Of a DNA stretch of 64,000 nt, positions 54,397-64,000 are shown one piece after another. Every line of letters begins with the position of its first letter. Positions within the stretch are counted from its first letter, which is position 1. This DNA is from an uncultured Pseudomonadales bacterium (lineage in GTDB: Bacteria > Pseudomonadota > Gammaproteobacteria > Pseudomonadales > Balneatricaceae). The DNA lies in assembly GCA_937773555.1 (NCBI GenBank), contig CALJVT010000004.1, positions 353,998 through 417,997 on the forward strand, given 5' to 3'. Below the pieces are notes generated by a model. The model worked only from the letters and a program-made list of their open reading frames with translations, searched no databases and was not told the DNA's origin. A program made the position numbers and the translations under genes.

Positions 54397-56005
54397 TATA
54401 GCTAAACCTACTATAGATAAGCGTAATCGTCTCTCGGTGATATGGATTATACCGCTTGTTTCATTTGCGTTAGGCCTATGGATGATCGTCGAGAAGAAAA
54501 TGTCTGAAGGGCCTTTGGTACATGTCAGCTTTGAGACGGCTGAAGGCATCGTTGCCGCTAAGACAAAGATCAAGTATCTGAATGTTGAAGTCGGTCAGGT
54601 CGAAGCGATTTCGTTGAATGATTCAATGGATGGAGTGCTGGCTTCAGTGCGTATTGATCATGATGCAAAACACTTACTGTTCAAAGACACTCAGTTTTGG
54701 GTCGTTCGTGCTCGAGTTGGAGCTGGAAGTGTGACCGGTTTGGGCACTTTGCTGGGAGGTGCGTATCTGGAGTTGTCGCCGGGGCAGGAAAAGGCGATGA
54801 ACTTTGAGTATGTCGGTTTGGAGACCCCGCCGTTGACCCCCGCTGGCGCCGCTGGTATCAAGCTAAATCTGTATAGCGAACAAGCAGCCTCTGTGAGCAC
54901 TGGCGATGTCGTCTTATATAATGGCTATAAAGTCGGTCGCGTTGAAGGTATGGGGTTTGATGAGGCGCAGCGACTTGTGCGCTACGATCTCTTTATTGAT
55001 GCGCCCTTTGATCAACTCGTGAATGGCGCGGTGCGCTTCTGGAATGTCAGTGGTATTTCGGTTAACGCCTCATTAGGAGGGGTCGATATCAAGGCAGGTT
55101 CGTTGGATACGATCTTGCTCGGAGGTGTGGCCTTTTGCTTACCCGATGGGGTGCAGGCAGGGGCTCCAGTAACAGATGGTGCAGATTTTAAACTTTATGA
55201 TAATTATGGAGCGTTACAGGAGCAGCCATATGAGTATTCGTTGGAGTATGTCGTCCAGTTTCGCCAATCGCTGCGTGGCCTTTTGCCTGGCGCCCCAGTG
55301 GAATATCGAGGGATTCCAATCGGCAGCGTGAGGCGGATTATGACGACTGAGCTATTGGCTGATCCTGAAGGGCAACGCGCGGCTGCAATCCCTGTGTTGA
55401 TTAAGATCGAACCAGGTCGTTTGGGGCTGGCGGATACGCAAGAGTCGGTGGATCTGATTAAACATAGTTTGACTGAGAGTGTAGCTCAAGGGCTCCGGGC
55501 AAGCCTTGAGACTGGGAGCATCATTACGGGTAGTTTATTTATTAATATCGATTATTATTATGATGTTTCCTCGGCAGAACTTGGGGAATTTGATCAATAT
55601 TCTTTGATTCCTAGTGTTGAAACTGGTTTCGCTCGAATTGAACAGCAGCTCTCTGATTTCTTAACAAAGGTAAATGCATTGCCGATTGAACCAACGATAC
55701 AGCATTTCGATAGCATGATCACCTCGATGGTCCAGCTCATGGAGTCAGTGGATGAGTTGTTGAATGATCGAGACACGCAAAAGTTAAGCGCGGAGATGAC
55801 CGCGACATTGAAAGATGTACGTGAGATACTCGGCGGTCTGTCTCCGGATGGTCAAATCTTTCAATCGATCGAGGGCAGCGTGAGTAAAATCAATCAGACA
55901 CTTTATAATCTCGATGAACTAACACGGACTCTCAGTGATAAGCCGAATGCATTGATTCTTCCAACCAACTACCCTTCAGATCCACTTCCAGGAGCTAATC
56001 ACTAA
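54389..56005 (+). CDS. pqiB: MCE-family intermembrane transport protein PqiB
   Basis: A 538-aa protein anchored by one N-terminal helix (IWIIPLVSFALGLWMIVEK). Three MCE domains follow: VHVSFETAEGI, then IKLNLYSEQAASVSTGDVVLYNG, then QFRQSLRGLLPGAPVEYRGI. A helical C-terminal region of about 130 residues (LTKVNALPIEPT) makes the needle. PqiB forms a hexameric tunnel for lipids across the periplasm. It shares bases with pqiA and pqiC (TAATG). Confidence 0.92.
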   Translation: MNDIAKPTIDKRNRLSVIWIIPLVSFALGLWMIVEKKMSEGPLVHVSFETAEGIVAAKTKIKYLNVEVGQVEAISLNDSMDGVLASVRIDHDAKHLLFKDTQFWVVRARVGAGSVTGLGTLLGGAYLELSPGQEKAMNFEYVGLETPPLTPAGAAGIKLNLYSEQAASVSTGDVVLYNGYKVGRVEGMGFDEAQRLVRYDLFIDAPFDQLVNGAVRFWNVSGISVNASLGGVDIKAGSLDTILLGGVAFCLPDGVQAGAPVTDGADFKLYDNYGALQEQPYEYSLEYVVQFRQSLRGLLPGAPVEYRGIPIGSVRRIMTTELLADPEGQRAAAIPVLIKIEPGRLGLADTQESVDLIKHSLTESVAQGLRASLETGSIITGSLFINIDYYYDVSSAELGEFDQYSLIPSVETGFARIEQQLSDFLTKVNALPIEPTIQHFDSMITSMVQLMESVDELLNDRDTQKLSAEMTATLKDVREILGGLSPDGQIFQSIEGSVSKINQTLYNLDELTRTLSDKPNALILPTNYPSDPLPGANH

Positions 56006-56562
56006 TGAGAATACCACGATTACTTATCGCCGTCTCGAGCGTGCTCATTTCAGCTTGTTCAACCACGCCTCAAGCGCGTAGCACCTATTTGTTGCGTTCT
56101 AATAGTCACGTGCACACCGGGGAATTGGCGAAAGTGGGGGATGGGTATCTCGGCACTGTGCAGGTCGCGAGTTACATCGACCAGCCCGGCTTAGTGCTTG
56201 AGCTTGCGGAAGGTATGATTCACACCGCGAAGCAGCATCACTGGGCTGAACCCTTACGTGTGAGTCTGCGCGAATTCTTGAACGTAGAGATTTCGGCGGC
56301 AAACGAGGAGGCACTCGCTACGATTCCACCTGGAGGAGCTGCAGCGGATCGTATCGACGTGAGAATCAGTCAGCTGCATGGCGATGCGCAGGGGCATGCT
56401 GTATTAGTTGCCAGCTGGAGTCTCAGTTCGGCTAAGCAGCGTCATGACTATCAGTTTGCTGAGACTGCGCCCCTCGATGGAGTCGGTTACAAAGCATTGG
56501 TGACTGCTGAGACTAAGCTGCTGATTCAATTGTCTAAGGCGATTGCCCATGAACTGAAGTGA
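56005..56562 (+). CDS. pqiC: PqiC/YmbA-like outer-membrane lipoprotein
   Basis: A 185-aa lipoprotein with lipobox ISAC at Cys18. The mature part (YLLRSNSHVHTG, GTVQVASYIDQPGLVLE, WAEPLRVSLREFL) matches the ABC-type transport auxiliary lipoprotein (DUF330) family, which caps PqiB at the outer membrane. It is the last gene of the pqi operon and converges on a broken gene. Confidence 0.88.
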   Translation: MRIPRLLIAVSSVLISACSTTPQARSTYLLRSNSHVHTGELAKVGDGYLGTVQVASYIDQPGLVLELAEGMIHTAKQHHWAEPLRVSLREFLNVEISAANEEALATIPPGGAAADRIDVRISQLHGDAQGHAVLVASWSLSSAKQRHDYQFAETAPLDGVGYKALVTAETKLLIQLSKAIAHELK

Positions 56563-56586
56563 CGTTATGTGTGGCTCCATCCGGCC

Positions 56587-57835
56587 TCATCTTGACCAGC
56601 CGTCGATCTTCCAATTTGACTCCATGAGCTTACGGTCTCTGCCACCCTGTTCTGGAGTGAACCAAACCTCAAAGCGAGCTCCGTAGTACTGATCCCAATT
56701 GCCCTCGTAGATAGTAAAATCGAAGCTTGCGCGAAATAACTCATCTGGCTCGTCCGACCAGCCGATGAGTTCGGCCGAACTTTGTTTTAAGCTGTACTGC
56801 GATAGAGGAACTTCTCCGGTGATTTCGTAGGTCTTCAGGTATAGATTGCCGGGCTCGCCGGGATTACATCGGATGACTGCAGTATAGCGTCCATACCCCC
56901 CGGCGAGGGAGATGGAAGGCTCACCTCGTATAATCGCTCCTGTGGGAAGCAGGGCCCGCGCGGATTCCAGGGGCGGATCTTTAAGCAGAGCCTCGAACTC
57001 AACCTGCAATTCTCGGACCGCAGCCTTACTCATCCGCCGTTCTTCCGTTTCCGCCTGTTCCATGATCTCCACTGTCACCCCTTGCTCATGCCAAACGGCG
57101 TAACTTTGCTTCAGCCTAAACACTTGTTTAATCGGCAGAATAAGTTCTTTTCCCGAGGGTACTGGATCTGCTCCCCTCCTCCAGGTTTTTCCAGACAGGC
57201 CGATGCAAGTTCGGGTCTGGTAGTTTTGGGACTCATGTGGGTGAAGTGAGGAAAAATTGCCGTTGTTACTCGTTTGCCATTCTCCTTTTAGAAGCCACCT
57301 CCGCGTCGCCAATTCTTTACCATTCATTTGATGTCGACACCAAGCCGGAGAGGCGGACAGGTACCACTTTAGCAATTCGGGGTAATCACGGTGTAAGATT
57401 CCCATCGCGGGAATTGAGGGGAGAAAGGAAGCATCCGAGGTTCCGGTCGTTTCCAGCGTAGCGATCAGCGCCGCCTGAAAAGAATCCGGTCCTTTCCGGC
57501 TGGCTCGGATGAGGTGGCTGGCTGGTTGGATCCAACAGGACTACGTTTTTCGGCAATGTGAGTTCGTTAGCAAAATTGTCCAGGTCTTCAGCCAACATCG
57601 AACCAAAGAACATCGCCATCACCGCCGGAGCCAGAGCAAGAAGACAGCACAGCAGACATCCAAGCGCCGCCAGGCCCCACTTCACTTTTTTTTGTATGAA
57701 CCATCTGATCGCGCTCACTAGGAAAAATAACAAGCCCAGTCCAAACACTAGGGCAAAGATCGCCGCAAGCCAGATGGGAATTAAAGCGACCGTCGCGCTG
57801 CCAAACAGTGCACTCAAACTAATTAGTAGGGGCAT
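56587..57835 (-). pseudogene. Frameshifted membrane-anchored protein of unknown role
   Basis: Two frames join into one protein. From 57,835 a 149-codon frame gives a membrane part (two or three helices, ISLSALFGSATVALIPIWL and WGLAALGCLLCCLLALAPAV). Near 57,480, after PSQPERTG, the sense continues in the next frame as DSFQAALIATLETTG, running without a stop to 56,587. One extra base in the proline-rich PTSQPPHPSQP segment would explain it. The 272-aa downstream frame begins at an internal Met and carries beta-rich sequence without known motifs. Either a true mutation or a read error. Confidence 0.65.
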
Positions 57836-57948
57836 CAGGAACAGGCGCCAGGTAGTGGATCGGAAAATGCGTTCATCTTTAATAGCTGTTGGGCTTAGCT
57901 TTCGATTGTCGATACTAAGCCACTCACTCCTCCCTGCTGACGCCTTTT

Positions 57949-59409
57949 CTAAGGTTGATGCACGACTTCAAGCTCCGGCAGGGATTTCTTTAATTCTGTG
58001 ATCCCATTGGCGGTGACTTGAGTCTGGCTGAGGAATATTTTGCGTAAGCTGCTGGAAGCGTGGAGTGATTCGAGACCGGCATCGCTGATCTGGGTATTGT
58101 AGAGGTTCAAGTAGTTGAGGTCAGCAAGCTGGCTAAGTGTGTCTAGTTGCTTGTCGGTTACGTTGGTGCCGTTCAAATGTAGGCGTTGCAAATTGATACA
58201 CTGCTCGAGTTGTTGAAAGAAGTCTGAGCTGAGGGCTAATTCACTGCAATCAAGCCAAGTGAGTTTGTTGCGAAACCCGCTGAGCTGCTGGATGGCTTGG
58301 TTCAGCTGGCCGGGCCCGACCACGCCGAGGTCGATCCGGATGCTTTCGTCGCCCCATGCGTTGTATTCGGCCTTCACGCCCGTGCGACTGATTTGCTCGA
58401 TCAATAGGTCGGTGTCGGCGTCGCCATTTTTTACGGTGTCGTTTGCTGCCGCACTGAGCTCCGCTGCGTCCGGCCAGTAGGCGCCAGCCTCGATCCATTG
58501 GCGCACGAGATCGATATCTTCAGGGGAGACTGGGTCTTTCTCTTCGGGAGGCATGGCCTCGTCATCGTCGTGTGGGAGTAACATGCGATACATCAGCTCG
58601 CTCTGCTCGGCGTTTCTAGGGACGATCGCGGGTAGCTTACTCTTACCGCCTAGGTTAATCGAATGTTGCTCATCTAATCGATAGCCTCCTTTTTGTTTGG
58701 TCGCACCGTGGCACTTATAACAGTTGCGCTCGAAGATGGCTTGAGACGCTTCAAAGAGCGCGATCCAGGGGTCTGCCACTCGAGGTGTCTGTACTAGCTC
58801 AGCGATTGGTGTTGTTATCGGATCGATCCGATCTGCGCCGTTGATTGCATCGAACATCGGGGCGTTGAGAGCCGAGATGGTGGTCGCTTGAGTGACTATG
58901 CGCGCTTGGCCGGTATTTTTATTGCTGCTTTCATCGAGGAGTGGAGTGGGCACGACAGCTTCGCGCTTTTCATCCTTAAATGGTTTGGAGAGGAAACCTT
59001 TGCCGTGTACCAGCTCGCCGCCCTGATGAGCGGTGATGGCCATTGTGATGGTGGCGGCGAGGAGTGCCAGCATGTAGAACAATTTGCTGCTGCGTTTGCC
59101 TAGCTTGCGATGAATCCAATAACAAAGGTAAGTGGCAACGATACAGCCCGCAAAAATGAGGCCCCAGAATTCGTGTTGTTCGATTTCGTCGCCGTATTGA
59201 CCGAACTCTTCGTAGCTGAGGCCAAGTACGACGGTTAGGCCGCAAGATAGCAGTAGCAACAAGTGCAGCAAGCCGATGGCTTGGTTCTTATGTTTGTCGT
59301 CGTTTTTTTCGAGTAGAAATTCTAGAAACCAGATCGCGGTGAGGGCTCCGATCGGCAGATGAAGCAAGACCATGTGAAAGGGGCCAAAGGGGATTAGGAA
59401 TTCGGGCAT
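57949..59409 (-). CDS. DUF2231 membrane - cytochrome c - leucine-rich repeat protein
   Basis: A 486-aa composite protein. The N-terminal 150 residues hold four membrane helices of DUF2231 type (PFGPFHMVLLHLPIG). A planctomycete cytochrome C domain follows, with the haem site CYKCHG near residue 231 and AMPPEEKDPVSPEDIDLVRQW. The C-terminal 130 residues are leucine-rich repeats (LQRLHLNGTNVTDKQLD). Such proteins belong to secreted sets with DUF1501 and DUF1549 proteins in Planctomycetes and Verrucomicrobiota, whose enzymatic role is largely unknown. It probably begins the electron-transfer part of the set. The 204-bp gap to the DUF1501 gene shows nothing clear. Confidence 0.88.
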   Translation of the reverse strand: MPEFLIPFGPFHMVLLHLPIGALTAIWFLEFLLEKNDDKHKNQAIGLLHLLLLLSCGLTVVLGLSYEEFGQYGDEIEQHEFWGLIFAGCIVATYLCYWIHRKLGKRSSKLFYMLALLAATITMAITAHQGGELVHGKGFLSKPFKDEKREAVVPTPLLDESSNKNTGQARIVTQATTISALNAPMFDAINGADRIDPITTPIAELVQTPRVADPWIALFEASQAIFERNCYKCHGATKQKGGYRLDEQHSINLGGKSKLPAIVPRNAEQSELMYRMLLPHDDDEAMPPEEKDPVSPEDIDLVRQWIEAGAYWPDAAELSAAANDTVKNGDADTDLLIEQISRTGVKAEYNAWGDESIRIDLGVVGPGQLNQAIQQLSGFRNKLTWLDCSELALSSDFFQQLEQCINLQRLHLNGTNVTDKQLDTLSQLADLNYLNLYNTQISDAGLESLHASSSLRKIFLSQTQVTANGITELKKSLPELEVVHQP

Positions 59410-59613
59410 TTAAGAAGTTAAAAAATGGAAAAGTAGAAGGTGGGCAGGGGAGGTCTTGATCGGAGGGAAACGCTCCGTCGTTTCCAAATTAATGGGGGTA
59501 TGCGATAGGCATTCTTGCCTGTTGCTTAGGATTGGTGGGAGTTCTGAAAGAACAGACAGAAATGTCCGTATGACTAGATTCGCTGCAATGACAGAGTTTT
59601 GCCCTTCATCCTT

Positions 59614-60894
59614 TTAAAACAGTGCAGTGATGGGGCGACCTTTATCGGCGACGCGGAAGGGGCGGCCACTGGGGGAGTGCACTACTTTATCAATCGGTAA
59701 GCCGAGGGCGTAGGCGATGGTCGCGTTGAAGTCAGGCACGCTAACGGCGTTGTCGGCTACGGAGTGGCCACTGGCGTCGGTCGAGCCGTAAACTTGACCA
59801 CCTTTGATACCGCCTCCAGCTAGCACGCAGCTAAAGGCGGAAGGGTGGTGATTCCGTCCGGCGTTGCTGTTGATCTCGGGGGAGCGGCCAAACTCGGTGC
59901 CGATCACGACCAGCGTCTCGTCGAGTAGGCCGCGGTAGTGAAGGTCGTCGAGCAGAGCGGAGACGGATTGATCGAGTGGGCTAGTGAGTCCGGCGACTTG
60001 ATCGTGATTGTCGTTGTGTGTATCCCAACCGCCAAGGGTGAGTTCGACAAAGCGCACGCCGTGCTCGACAAGTCGACGCGCGAGTAGGCAACTTTTGCCG
60101 AAGCGAGAATCGCCGTACACATCGCGTGTGAGCTTCGGCTCTCGGCTAAGGTCGAACGCGGCGAGGTCTTTACTGTTCATCAGCTTGATGGCTTCTTCAT
60201 AGACATCGCCATAGGCACGCACTTGCTTGGAGGGATACTTTTTATGAAAGGAGAGATCCATCATCTGCGCGAGGGCCAAGCGTTCGCGTAACTCAGCTTC
60301 GTCGACACTTTTATGGCGATCGACGTAGGGGAGGCCGTCGTCGGGGCTGCCAAGGTGGAGTGGTTCATACTTCGAATCGAGAAAGCCTGCGCCGCCGGTG
60401 GCGTTATTACTGCCGCCGATACGGACATTGCCGGGGAGCGTGGAATTGGTCTTGCCGGACATGCTGTTGAGCCATGCGCCTAGTCCGGGGTGCTTAATGG
60501 TGCCACGTTGTGCGTAGCTGGTATGCATGAAGTAATTACCAGGTTCATGCGCGCCTTGGGTCGAATTCATCGAGCGGATGATCGCGATCTTGTCCATGCG
60601 TCGTGCTAGGCTGGGTAAGTATTCGCTAATCTGAATACCGGCGACGTTGGTATCGATTGTTTGCACGGGGCCTTGATCTTTCCAACTGGCCTTGGGATCG
60701 AATGTGTCGATGTGGCTCATGCCTCCACTGAGGTAAATGTAGATGACGTTGCGCGCGGTCGGCTTGTTGATAGTTTGCGAGGCCCATAGCGGAGTGGTGC
60801 TCGCTGATAGGCCGACGCCGAGCAGTGCCTTAGCTGAGTATTGTATGAATTTACGGCGTGAGAGTTCGTCCAGTTTGTTTAGTTCGTCATACAT
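59614..60894 (-). CDS. DUF1501 family exported protein (sulfatase-like fold)
   Basis: A 426-aa protein. The N-terminus SRRKFIQYSAKALLGVG resembles a Tat signal (RRxFI) and is followed by LSASTTPLWA. Core motifs are IYLSGGMSHIDTFDPK, GAHEPGNYF, TLGGWDTHNDN and GTEFGRSPEIN. DUF1501 proteins are related to alkaline-phosphatase/sulfatase folds and are always found with DUF1549/DUF1553 cytochromes. It lies downstream of the DUF1549/1553 gene in the same direction. Confidence 0.9.
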   Translation of the reverse strand: MYDELNKLDELSRRKFIQYSAKALLGVGLSASTTPLWASQTINKPTARNVIYIYLSGGMSHIDTFDPKASWKDQGPVQTIDTNVAGIQISEYLPSLARRMDKIAIIRSMNSTQGAHEPGNYFMHTSYAQRGTIKHPGLGAWLNSMSGKTNSTLPGNVRIGGSNNATGGAGFLDSKYEPLHLGSPDDGLPYVDRHKSVDEAELRERLALAQMMDLSFHKKYPSKQVRAYGDVYEEAIKLMNSKDLAAFDLSREPKLTRDVYGDSRFGKSCLLARRLVEHGVRFVELTLGGWDTHNDNHDQVAGLTSPLDQSVSALLDDLHYRGLLDETLVVIGTEFGRSPEINSNAGRNHHPSAFSCVLAGGGIKGGQVYGSTDASGHSVADNAVSVPDFNATIAYALGLPIDKVVHSPSGRPFRVADKGRPITALF

Positions 60895-60903
60895 AGCAGA
60901 GAG

Positions 60904-61030
60904 AATTAGGAATTAGGAATTAGGGATGCTGTGTGGAGGTGGGTTCTTCGTCGTAATCCTACTCTCAATCCTACTCTGTTTTTGTGTGTGGAGATTATGA
61001 CTAAGATTAAGAGTATAATTAGGATACTGA
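60904..61030. repeat. Degenerate AATTAGG / AATCCTA repeats between the DUF1549 and DUF1501 genes
   Basis: Three perfect head-to-tail copies of AATTAGG (60,904-60,924) open the 145-bp gap. They are followed by two copies of AATCCTACTCT and then looser GATTATGA, GATTAAGAG and ATTAGGATA words. The two orientations are rough inverses of each other (TAGGATT against AATCCTA). This low-complexity pattern is not seen elsewhere in the window. Function unknown. Confidence 0.6.
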
Positions 61031-61039
61031 GGGCTGGGC

Positions 61040-63355
<2,316 letters not shown>

Positions 63356-63672
63356 GGTTCGATCCTTTCTGGTTTGCAGTGTCGCTGGGGTAGAGCAGGG
63401 GAATAGTATGTGTTTTTTTCGGCTGTCCTGTCAATTTGTATTCAATATGGGTGAATGGCTGACTAAGTTTCCAGATGGAGTCACGACTCATGGTATATAT
63501 GGGCCGAGGGGCAAATAAGTTACAGGCAAATTCATGCTGGGATCATTTTTCCGGAAGACTGTCTTATTGTGGCCTCGGTCGTGAGACGAGGGTGGGTTGG
63601 TGGGCACAAAAAAGCCGCCCGTGCACGAGGCAACGGGCGGCTTTTGAAAGGTTTGATCCGATAGCGCGGAAA
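63356..63672. other. 317-bp non-coding stretch
   Basis: This stretch separates the DUF1549/1553 gene from sucD. The left part must hold the ribosome site and promoter of the DUF1549 gene; the right part ends in the sucD terminator. No conserved ORF is seen, and short open frames here have no family features. Confidence 0.6.
63611..63644 (-). terminator. Rho-independent terminator of sucD
   Basis: A perfect 12-bp stem (AAAGCCGCCCGT / ACGGGCGGCTTT) with a 10-base loop. Read on the minus strand it is followed by further Ts, and it lies 29 bp after the sucD stop. Its A/T flanks are nearly symmetric, so weak action on the other strand is possible. Confidence 0.92.
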
Positions 63673-64000
63673 TTAGCCCTTGTAGATCTTTAGCAAGGCG
63701 TCGGCGATTTCCGATGGGTTGCGGGCGATCGAGACACCTGCATCTTGCATGGCTGCAAACTTCGCTTCGGCTGTGCCGGATCCGTTTGCAGAAACGATTG
63801 CACCGGCGTGGCCCATGGTGCGGCCCTTGGGTGCAGAGGCACCTGCGATGAATCCAGCGACTGGCTTCTTCACGTGCTCCTTGATGTAAGCGCAGGCTTC
63901 TTCTTCGGCACTGCCACCGATTTCACCGATCATGATGATCGCATCCGTGTCAGGGTCTTCGTTGAGCATGCGCACTGCGTCGAGCTGAGAGGTGCCGTTG
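63673..64000 (-). CDS. sucD: Succinyl-CoA ligase (ADP-forming) subunit alpha, 5' partial
   Basis: The last 109 codons of SucD; the frame runs off the window edge ([11 protein letters not shown] at the boundary). The active His that carries phosphate is in [22 protein letters not shown] and [14 protein letters not shown] are diagnostic. The enzyme makes succinate and ATP from succinyl-CoA in the TCA cycle. The end ALLKIYKG is the usual C-terminus. Confidence 0.96.
   Translation of the reverse strand, partial: NGTSQLDAVRMLNEDPDTDAIIMIGEIGGSAEEEACAYIKEHVKKPVAGFIAGASAPKGRTMGHAGAIVSANGSGTAEAKFAAMQDAGVSIARNPSEIADALLKIYKG

Noticed and set aside
63475-63693. 72-aa plus-strand frame across the sucD terminator
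   Set aside because: It runs through the terminator hairpin and the end of sucD, so it is not a gene.

Overview
The window joins pieces of two unrelated marine-type bacterial genomes. Bases 1 to about 49,780 come from a gammaproteobacterium with a Pseudomonas-like core: the row gyrA-serC-pheA-tyrA/aroA-cmk-rpsA-ihfB-lapA-lapB-pyrF, ubiG divergent from gyrA, yciK, coaE-yacG next to pilus genes, and small family-specific proteins (PpnP, YqcC, DUF3549, DUF5062, SrkA). From about 49,780 to the end the genes look like Verrucomicrobiota, probably Puniceicoccales/Opitutales: nuoA, a PTS-EIIA/diadenylate cyclase fusion, trpA, a split pqiAA-pqiB-pqiC operon, and planctomycete/verrucomicrobial DUF1549/DUF1553, DUF1501 and DUF2231-cytochrome-LRR proteins, ending in sucD. 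At the seam a RpiR regulator loses its C-terminus and a DUF362-type protein loses its N-terminus. GC content and codon use also change, so I read the seam as an assembly chimera and not a transfer event.

Layout, part 1. 1-11,531: end of the tail-specific protease Prc, an AMACR-type racemase, SrkA, an MBL hydrolase, YbcJ, BenE, an acetylpolyamine amidohydrolase, PpnP, TrxC, DUF5062, an enoyl-CoA hydratase, an HD hydrolase and an ABC-F protein like YbiT. 11,553-15,343: pilA-like pilin, yacG, coaE, pilC and a short pilB, with no pilD. 15,419-29,318: dgt, comEA-like, pyrF, lapB/lapA, ihfB, rpsA, cmk, tyrA-aroA, pheA, serC and gyrA, all on the minus strand. 29,550-32,513: ubiG, yciK, a GIY-YIG protein and DUF3549.

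Part 1, accessory section (32,523-49,781). Three catabolic blocks stand out: (a) a DUF3726-like protein, an unrecognised 566-aa protein, an M19 dipeptidase and a ketoglutarate-semialdehyde-type dehydrogenase, with a divergent LysR; (b) a D-cysteine desulfhydrase/L-cysteate sulfo-lyase-like enzyme, a coiled-coil membrane protein and a YeeE/YedE pair behind a consensus promoter and palindrome; (c) a PhyH dioxygenase plus an HD-type diiron oxygenase candidate (the architecture of PhnY/PhnZ), facing a DadA-like oxidase, GMC oxidoreductase, aldehyde dehydrogenase and N-formylglutamate amidohydrolase-like protein, with an RpiR regulator. Block (c) looks like a complete oxidation route for a small amine, betaine or phosphonate-like compound, and its substrate cannot be read from sequence.

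Part 2 (49,783-64,000). The EIIA-DAC fusion suggests c-di-AMP synthesis controlled by PTS phosphorylation. The pqi operon would move lipids across the envelope. The minus-strand DUF1549/1553 - DUF1501 - cytochrome/LRR run is the usual secreted module of this phylum. One membrane protein gene (56,587-57,835) is broken by a frameshift, and the DUF1549 gene seems to need an ATT start. No tRNA, rRNA, CRISPR array, insertion sequence or prophage was seen.
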